DNA of 64,000 nt from Garcia nutans (taxonomy: Eukaryota; Streptophyta; Magnoliopsida; Malpighiales; Euphorbiaceae): the NCBI GenBank assembly GCA_947685225.1, contig CANTUV010000031.1, positions 65,701,001-65,765,000 of the forward strand. Direction: 5' to 3'. The translations under genes were made by a program, and so were the position numbers. Every line of letters begins with the position of its first letter. Within the stretch, counting starts at the first letter, position 1. Positions 56,981 to 64,000 of this stretch are shown here, piece by piece. Below the pieces are notes generated by a model that saw only the letters and a list, made by a program, of their open reading frames with translations, was not told the DNA's origin and did not search any database.

Positions 56981-58679
56981 TGGTACAAACTACAATATTA
57001 ATATGCTTCTATGCAATGCCAATGTCACACATTTCAACAATTCATATAATATTCACAAATGATATTTTCATATTATTCATAAGACTACATTTCATCATTT
57101 TATAATTTACATTGACACAAAGACACGTATGGGCCCACAAGACACTAATTTGTTATTCAAAATTCAGAGTTACTGCTTTGGTCTATAATTATAATTATCA
57201 AGCCCGTAGGCATCATATATATATCTCTATCCATGAATAGTATAACAGACCCAGTCTCTTGGACCTCAACCCGCTAAACTCGAGGAGATCCTCAACCCGG
57301 CTAGACTGTTACTAGTAACAGACCTAGTATCTTGGACCTCAACCCGGATAAACCCGAGGAAATCCTCAACCCGGCTAGACTATTACTTTTAATTCACATT
57401 TCGCATTTATCATTTCATATTTTTCCACTGGAATCGGCTTATGACCCGGTCTTTTCACCTATCCAGTAATTCATTGGCATGCCACCAAACTCAGAACTCT
57501 GAAGGTTGAATAACACATTTGACACAAAATCTTTTCATTTATATCATTATACATTTCTTTCTCAAATCATTTCTCATTTCATTCTCATAATCAAATAGGC
57601 AATCATGCCTCCATTATAAATCATTTACATCATCATAGCCAACAATCATGGCTTCTCATCACATCAAAATAGTATACATATATCATCTAGGCAAATATGC
57701 CTCAATCACATTAATTCACATCTCAACATCTCTCAAATCATCATTTAAGTACTCATAATCAATTAAATTGAACATCCATTAAGAATGGTCATCCTATATA
57801 TATATGTTTAGCAATTTGCATTACTCATAGATTTATAACCTTCAACATACATTCCATATAATTCACATGATACACAATATAGCATTATTCATATGCATCA
57901 TCAATGTTCACATTATATCAAACATAGCAATATAGTTCTTAACATCATATGAATGAATGCAATAATGTAGTTTGTACTTACCTTAACCACCACTTATACA
58001 AATCTATACACTTCCTTTCCAACACTTCTTCACCACTTAAGTTAGGGCAAATCAACCTCTTCACAACCTAATCCAAAAAGGAATAATACATATGAGATAA
58101 AATAGATAAGACTAACTAGGGCAAACCCTAGACATGACACGCTCACCAACACGGGCGTGTCCCTGACCGTGCCCTAAACCCACAACACAGAAGCTTTGAC
58201 ACGCTTAGAACCACGGGCGTGTCACTGAACGTGTAATATATTCTGTCTTACAGAAATATTGACACATCCAACAACATGGGCGTGTTCATTCCTCACTGTG
58301 AACCTCGGTTTTCCGCCCGAAAAAGAATCCGGGCGAAAGTTCACTCGTTGTCGGGAGTCGCCACTCAGTTTATTTTGTTCGAAGGGAAAAACTAAGAAAA
58401 CCCTTGTTTGACTCCAATAATGCATCCAATGTAAAGGCTTCTAGTCTGCGAACCCAAGGAGGATTCGGGGACTATGTCATGCTTTTGATTAACTTGCAAA
58501 AATGGAACAAATTTAAAGACAAAAAGATTGTTGGTAGTTTGTGGACTTGTTATTTGGGGTGAATCCCAAACATGCCTACATACTCCCGTTTGAATAGGAG
58601 ATCAAAGCCCATGTAGTTCGGAAAAGCCTATTTAAAGGCGATGAAAATTATGCTTCATGCATGTGTGTGTGTATGCTTC

Positions 58680-59160
58680 GTGCATTGTCGGGCTTCATGC
58701 CAAAGATGTGAGATTTAGGTACTTTGTACCAAAAGAGTGGAATTTAGGCTCCATGCCAAAGGTTGATTTTAATTCAGTCGGGCTTCATGCCAGAGTTGTG
58801 AAATTTAGCACTTAGTGCTAAATGGTGCAATTTTAGGTACTTTGTACCAAAAGAGTGCAATTTAGGCCTTTGGCCAAGTGTTGTCGGGCTTCATGCCAAA
58901 GATGTGAGATTTAGCACTTAGTGCTAAATTCTCCAATTTTAGGTACTTTGTACCAAAAGAGTGCAAATTTTGGGCCTTTGGCCAAGTGTGGTTGGGCTCC
59001 ATGCCAAAAAATGTGAATTTCAGCACTTAGTGCTAAATTGTGAAATTTTAGGTACTTCGTACCAAAATGGTGTAATTTAGGCTCCGTGCCAACAGATTGA
59101 TTTTAATTGTGAAATGTAGGTACTTTGTACCAAAAAGATGTAATTTAAGTCTTTATGCCA
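58680..59160. repeat. Interspersed tandem words in solo Tat LTR
   Basis: GGGCTTCATGCCAAAGATGT, TTTAGCACTTAGTGCTAAAT and TTTAGGTACTTTGTACCAAA recur four to six times each. The last two are palindromic (AGCACTTAGTGCT, GGTAC-TTT-GTACC). Confidence 0.88.
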
Positions 59161-59514
59161 AAGAGGCTGATTGATTAGTCCATTAGGCCTTAGACCTAAA
59201 AGGATTAGGTCTTTGACCGAGAAGAAATTGAGAAGAAGATAGAATGCTTATGATATGCTTAAATTGACAAATGATGGATTAGAATATTACCTTGCTTAGG
59301 ATTTTCCCGCTTCGAAGTTCCAGATCTCGTTTTCCTGAACCGGGGATTATGATTTTTGATTACATATTGTTTCCTGCAGCACACGGTTAGATTTATGCAA
59401 ATAAAAGTTCTTAATCGTTTTTAAGTGTGAACAGAATTCGACAGCATGAGGCCCACCCGGAAAAGTCCAACCCCTTTTTCTAAAAATCTGAAGCCTATTT
59501 ATAGGCAAAATCGG

Positions 59515-59605
59515 ACTGTACGGCGGCCGGGCCGCGGGTCACGACGGCCGAGCCGCCGTCCATGGCGGCCGAACCGCCGGTCACGGCGGCTGAGCCGCCG
59601 ATTTT
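59515..59605. repeat. GC-rich CGGCGGCCGAGCCGCCG array
   Basis: Four to five units of about 20 bp around GGCGGCCGAGCCGCC, strongly CpG-rich in an AT-rich region. Each unit is itself nearly palindromic. The Arg-rich reading frame across it is a by-product. Confidence 0.9.
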
Positions 59606-60773
59606 GGCCGGTTTTCGCTCAAACTGATTTTTCGGGAGCTAGAGACCTCTAAAAATTATTCCGGGACCATATCCGTGATCCTCACATTGTCCCGGCCATT
59701 TCAAGTACCATATCGATATACTTCCGGTGAATTTTACCGGGGACGTCCGGTCCGGCCCGGTTTTCAGTAGTCTGAGAAAATTGGCCTTCCGAGCCTCAAA
59801 ATTCGAGTGTTCACACTCACCAACACAGTAGCTATGACACGCTCAGTGACATGGGCGTGTCACTACTCGTGTCACCCATCCAAAACACAGAACCTTCGAC
59901 ACGCCCAAAATCCTGGTCGTGCTCATGGGCGTGTCAGGCCAAAAACACAGATTCCGGCCACAACACACTTAATTCAACAATTCACCTTCTTTTACCAAAA
60001 ATCCACTTCAAACAAACTTAACTCAACATACCTAAGAACCATAACAAACTTGCCAAAAACACCAAAACAACTCAAAACATATATCAATCACAAATTAAAA
60101 TCATCACCACAAACCCTTAAACACAATCACACACTTTCTCTTCCAACCAATTTACTCTTTTCTTCAATCCAAACTCAAAGATCCAACAATCAAATGAATC
60201 AAATACTCATAAACACAACATACTCAATACACACTCCTATCCTCAACAATAAACCCTCAAACTCAAACATAATTCCAAAATAAACAAGAGAAATCAAGAG
60301 AGAACTTACCAAAGTTGATAATACTTCTCAAATTTCAACTTCTTCACTTGAATCTTCCTTCAATTTGAGCTTGGATCACAAAACTCACTCTCTCTCTCTC
60401 TCTTGCTTTAGATGGCCGGCCAACAAAAGGAAAAGGGAAGAAAATGGAAAGAAAATCAAGAAACCAAAGTCAAATACTCCTCTCTTTAAACCTCCTCCAA
60501 GCAAATATAATATTAAATAATCCAAATTAATCTCTTCCATTCATTTTAATATCTCATTTTTCCACTAATTAACTTAATTAATTAAAAATAGCTAAATATC
60601 TTCTTCCTTTGACCATCACTTTGACTTGTATATATGTTATATATATTTCCATATACACAACATATACACTTCCCTTTAAAGTTCTCTCTTCTCTTTAAAA
60701 TTTAAAATATACACATTCAATACAATTACAACAATAATATCAAAACTTCTAGGGCATACTTTGGGATATTACA

Positions 60774-60788
60774 ATTCTCCCCCTCTAA
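60774..60788 (-). other. Polypurine tract of CHR-4
   Basis: The minus strand reads AGAGGGGGAGAAT directly before the LTR start TGTAATATCCC. Confidence 0.88.
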
Positions 60789-60819
60789 AAAGAAATTTCG
60801 TCCTCGAAATTACCTGATA

Positions 60820-62178
60820 TCAAGTCTGAAACAGTTGAGGATACCGATCTTGCATTGTTTACTTACTCTCCCAAGTTTCCTCTTCTTTACCATGATTCTT
60901 CCAAAGAACCTTCACCAATGGCACTTTCATATTTCTTAACTCTTTCACTTCATGCGCTAAAATAGCAACTGGTTCTTCTTCAAATGTCAGATCCGAACTC
61001 ACTTCAATGGTTTCAACTGGTAAGATATGAGATGGATCCGATCTATACCTCATCAACATAGAAACATGGAATACATTATGGATTCTATCCAACTCTGGTG
61101 GTAAAGCAAGACGATAAGCAACTGGCCCAATTCTTTCCAAAACTTCATACGGTCCAATGAAACGAGGACTCAGCTTCCCTTTTCGACCAAATCTCAATAT
61201 CTTCTTCCAAGGAGACACTTTCAAAAATACTTTATCTCCAATATTAAATTCTATGTCTCTTCTTTTCAAATCTGAATAAGATTTCTGTCGGTCAGAAGCT
61301 GTTTTTAACCAATCCCGAATTATTTTCACTTTCTCTTCAGTCTCTTTTACCAAATCAGGACCAATTAACTTGCCCTCTCCAATTTCATTCCAACATAAAG
61401 GCGTTCTGCATCTTCTACCATACAATGCCTCAAATGGTGCCATACCAATACTGGATTGATGACTATTGTTGTAAGCAAATTCAACAAGTGGCAAAAATAT
61501 GTCCCAACTTCCAGAGAAATCAATGACACAGCTTCTCAACATATCCTCAATAATCTGTATCACTCTCTCTAACTGCCCATCTGTCTGCGGATGAAAAGCA
61601 GTACTAAAGTGCAATCGAGAACCCAAAGCCCCATGTAAACTCTTCCAAAACCTCAAAGTAAACCGGGGATCTCGATCAGACACTAAAGAGATTGGGACTC
61701 CATGTAATTTCACTATCTCACTAATATACAGCTCAGCCAACCTTTCAAGAGAATAATCCATTATAACAGGAAGAAAATGAGCTGTCTTTGTCAAACGATC
61801 AACAATCACCCAAACAGCATCATGCTTCTTCTGAGTTAATGGCAACCCTGATACAAAATCCATTATCACTCTCTCCCATTTCCATTCAGGCACTGTTAAA
61901 GGTTGAAGCAACCCTGTTGGAACTTGATGTTCAGCTTTCACCCTCTGACAAGTGAGACATTTAGACACAAATTCTGCTATGTCTCTCTTCATACCAGACC
62001 ACCAGTAGTGCTGTTTCAAATCATGGTACATCTTTGTACTACCCGAGTGCATAGCAAAACTTGATTGGTGTGCTTCCTCTAAAATAATCTTCCTCAAACT
62101 ATCATCATCAGGTACACACAACCTATCCTTGAACCAAAGACTACCATCACTTTTTACATGAAAATCTCTGCTCTCACC
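60820..62178 (-). pseudogene. CHR-4 pol: integrase and chromodomain
   Basis: A 420-codon open frame (60859-62121) with the integrase zinc region (SGSTKMYHDLKQHYWW, CLTCQ), the catalytic core (MDFVSGLPLT, VSDRDPRF, FHPQTDGQLERVIQ; D, D and E readable), the KVFLKVSPWKKILRFGRKGK module, and a C-terminal chromodomain (AILAHEVKELRNMKVPLVKV then LWKNHGKEEETWE). The chromodomain marks the Del/Tekay clade of chromoviruses. A TAA at 60859 falls at the end of the chromodomain; the same frame continues to a TGA at 60820, so the last 12 or so residues are cut. Upstream, a TGA at 62182 separates integrase from RNase H. Confidence 0.92.
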
Positions 62179-62181
62179 ATT

Positions 62182-63060
62182 TCAGCAATCTGATATAATC
62201 TTCTGAATTCTCTCATCTGCCAATTGAGCCTCTTTAATCTGATCTAACAATACTGGTCTTAACTGCAGCTGAGCTAATAATGCACCATCATCACAAACTT
62301 CAAAATTAGCATGTAACGCTCTCAATTCAACAAGCAACGAGAGCGAATACACAGCCAAACCTGCTAAAGACTTTCTACTCAAGGCATCAGCAACCACATT
62401 CGCCTTACCAAGATGATAATCAATCAAACAGTCATAGTCTTTAATCAATTCTAACCATCGTCTTTGCCGAAGATTCAGCTCCTTTTGAACACCCAAATAT
62501 TTCAAACTTTTATGATCCGTATAGATAAAACATTTTCTCCCTATATAAGTGGTGTCGCCAAATCTTCAAAGCAAACACTATAGCTGCCAACTCCAAATCA
62601 TGAGTCGGATAGTTAAGCTCGTGCGGCTTCAACTGTCGAGAAGCATAAGCTATGACTTTACCCTCTTGCATCAAAACACATCCTAAACCATTATGTGAAG
62701 CATCACTATAAATCACATATGGTTTATCTTCCACGGGTAAAGTAAGAACAGGTACTTGAGTCAACATTTCTTTCAACTGCTCAAAACTAGCTTGACACTG
62801 ATCCGTCCACACAAATCTAACTCCCTTCCGAAGCAATCTGGTGAGTGGAGTAGCTATTAAAGAAAAACCTTTCACAAACCGTCGGTAATAGCTTGTTAAA
62901 CCCAGAAAACTTCTAACTTCAGCCACAGACTTTGGCGGACTCCAATTCAAAATAGCTTCAACTTTACTTGGGTCGACTCTTATCCCATCTGCTGAAACTA
63001 TATGACCCAGAAAAGTAATTTGGTCAAGCCAGAATTCACACTTTGACAGTTTAGCATAAA
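62182..63060 (-). pseudogene. CHR-4 pol: RT thumb and RNase H
   Basis: 62510-62950 encodes the RT thumb/connection (NWSPPKSVAEVRSFLGLTSY, LLRKGVRFVWTD) and the first part of RNase H (YSDASHNGLGCVLMQEGKVI, ELNYPTHDLELAAIVFALKI), in a frame different from its neighbours. 62182-62505 returns to the main frame with KYLGVQKELNLRQRRWLELI and DYHLGKANVVADALSRKS, then a TGA. There is one frameshift at about 63055 and one at about 62545, so the two shifts cancel over the RNase H part. Confidence 0.9.
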
Positions 63061-64000
63061 TTGCTTCTCTCTCAAAATCTGCAACACAATTCGCAAATGC
63101 TTATCATGCTCCTTTTCATCATGCGAATACACTAAAATATCATCGATGAAAACTACCACAAATTGATCCAGATAGGGCCTAAACACCCTATTCATCAAAT
63201 CCATGAAAGCTGCAGGTGCATTCGTCAACCCAAAAGGCATTACTAAAAACTCATAATGCCCATACCTGATGCGGGAAGCTGTCTTAGAAACATCTTTAGC
63301 TTTAACCCTCAACTGATGGTACCCGGATCTCAAATCAATCTTGGAAAACACTGATGCTCCCTTCAATTGATCAAAGAGATCATCAATTCTAGGAAAAGGA
63401 TATTTATTCTTAATAGTCACTTTATTCAATTGCCTATAATCGATGCATAACCTCATAGTGCCATCCTTCTTCTTCACAAACAACACGGGAGCTCCCCAAG
63501 GAGAAACATTGGGGCGAATAAACCCTTTATCCAGCAACTCCTGTAATTGCACCTTCAACTCTCTCAATTCAGCTGGTGCCATTTGATAAGGAGTGATAGT
63601 GATAGGAGTGGTGCCAAGCAGCAGATCGATACCAAACTCAACCTCTCTCTTAGGGGGTAACCCTGGCAACTCCTTAGGAAACACATCCGGAAAATCTGCA
63701 ACTGTGGTGATATCATCAAGTTGAGAACCCTTAACTCTAGTATCCACCACATGAGAAATATAAGCATCACACCCTTTTCTAATCAATTTCCTAGCTGTTA
63801 CAGCTGATACAAACAAGGATGCAAGTTGTCTCTGCTCACTAGATACTACCACCTCTTTACCATCACTGGTTCTCAAGGTGACACACTTCTTTACACAATC
63901 CACCACAGCTCCATGTTTAGACAGCCAATCCATGCCTAAGATCAAATCATATTCTTTAAAAGGCATTTCAATTAAATCTCCAAGAAACTCCTCACCTTGC
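63061..64000 (-). pseudogene. CHR-4 pol: protease end and reverse transcriptase, runs off window
   Basis: An open frame entering from the window edge. It carries the end of the retropepsin region (EYDLILGMDWLSKHGAVVDC), the linker DFPDVFPKELPGLPPKREVE, and the RT palm and fingers (KKKDGTMRLCIDYRQLNKVT, FSKIDLRSGYHQLRV, YGHYEFLVMPFGLTNAPAAF) with the catalytic FVVVFIDDILVYS near 63130. Reading shifts at about 63055. Gag, the protease active site, the primer binding site and the 5' LTR lie outside the window. It parallels CHR-2 at 15900-16480 but is better preserved. Confidence 0.92.

Larger units (their letters stand above)
58297..59815 (-). mobile_element. Solo Tat-type LTR nested in CHR-4 LTR
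   Basis: 1519 bp with ends TGTGAAC / GTTCACA and direct CTCAC repeats (58292-58296, 59816-59820). Landmarks GGGAGTCGCCACT, ATGCCTACATACTCC and ATGTAGTTCGG match the TAT-2 LTR remnant at 9955-10600. It holds a tandem repeat (58680-59160) and a GC-rich array (59515-59605). No coding region. Confidence 0.9.
56584..60773 (-). mobile_element. 3' LTR of CHR-4 (interrupted)
   Basis: In plus reading it begins TGTAACACCCC and ends GGGATATTACA, directly next to the polypurine tract of the pol at right. Without the nested solo LTR (1519 bp plus 5) it is about 2666 bp. It shares with CHR-1 the tandem block AACAGACC-AGTCTCTTGGACC / GAGGA-ATCCTCAACCCGG (57246-57390), the double hairpin (56943-56980) and CACGGGCGTGTC repeats (58135-58290, 59835-59940). 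A (CT)n tract lies at 60385. Confidence 0.9.

Noticed and set aside
58350..58365. GGGAGTCGCCACT (reverse complement AGTGGCGACTCCC) as a primer binding site
   Set aside because: It lies inside an LTR whose ends are fixed by TGTGAAC/GTTCACA and a CTCAC duplication, so it is an LTR-internal motif here.
59446..59652. Arg/Pro-rich reading frame (RRPGRGSRRPSRRPWRP)
   Set aside because: It is only the translation of the GGCGGCCG tandem array inside a solo LTR; no start context, homologue or wider coding signal.

Overview
This is a 64 kb piece of a plant nuclear genome, most likely a eudicot. It is AT-rich and contains one intact intron-bearing host gene, a class C glycosyl hydrolase 9 (GH9) endo-1,4-beta-glucanase with a C-terminal CBM49, surrounded by nested LTR retrotransposons. 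The species cannot be fixed from sequence alone. Nothing prokaryotic or organellar was seen.

Layout. 1-2390: LTR of a chromovirus-like (Del/Tekay-type) family (CHR-1), cut by the window edge. 2391-7648: 3' part of a Tat/Ogre-type Ty3/gypsy element (TAT-1) carrying a decayed antisense plant-mobile-domain (PMD) gene, a tandem array and the 3' LTR. 7649-10990: a more degraded reverse-strand Tat relative (TAT-2). 11243-18078: a decayed reverse-strand chromovirus (CHR-2) with a truncated 5' end, abutting a hAT transposase remnant (18079-18830). 19381-41901: a large plus-strand Tat-type element (TAT-3). Its 5' LTR contains a solo CHR LTR (20061-22467, target-site duplication CTTCT), and its gag is split by a complete SIRE-like Ty1/copia element (25866-36092, target-site duplication GTTTC). 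42905-44615: a four-copy tandem repeat. 45027-50453: the GH9C gene with an Au-like SINE in intron 1. 50920-51326: a foldback (MITE-like) element. 52478-52870: a Ty3/gypsy integrase tail. 52925-56583: the 3' part of another Tat element on the minus strand (TAT-4). It is interrupted at 56584 by a minus-strand Del/Tekay chromovirus (CHR-4, to the window end), whose LTR holds a solo Tat-type LTR (58297-59815, target-site duplication CTCAC).

Order of events is readable from nesting. TAT-3 inserted first. The solo CHR LTR and the copia element entered it later; the sister LTR of TAT-3 still shows the empty site at 40761. TAT-4 was hit by CHR-4, which was hit by a Tat-type LTR. All element genes seen carry stops or frameshifts; the copia is the best preserved.

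The most interesting signals are: a paired hairpin conserved in four diverged CHR LTRs, with an arm-to-arm matching substitution; an inverted-repeat frame in the same LTRs around a tandem-repeat cassette that differs between copies; an antisense PMD gene with its own TATA box and introns inside a Tat element; and a roughly 465-codon extra ORF downstream of pol in the copia element. I found no convincing wholly new system. Family assignments come from motif recognition, not database searches.
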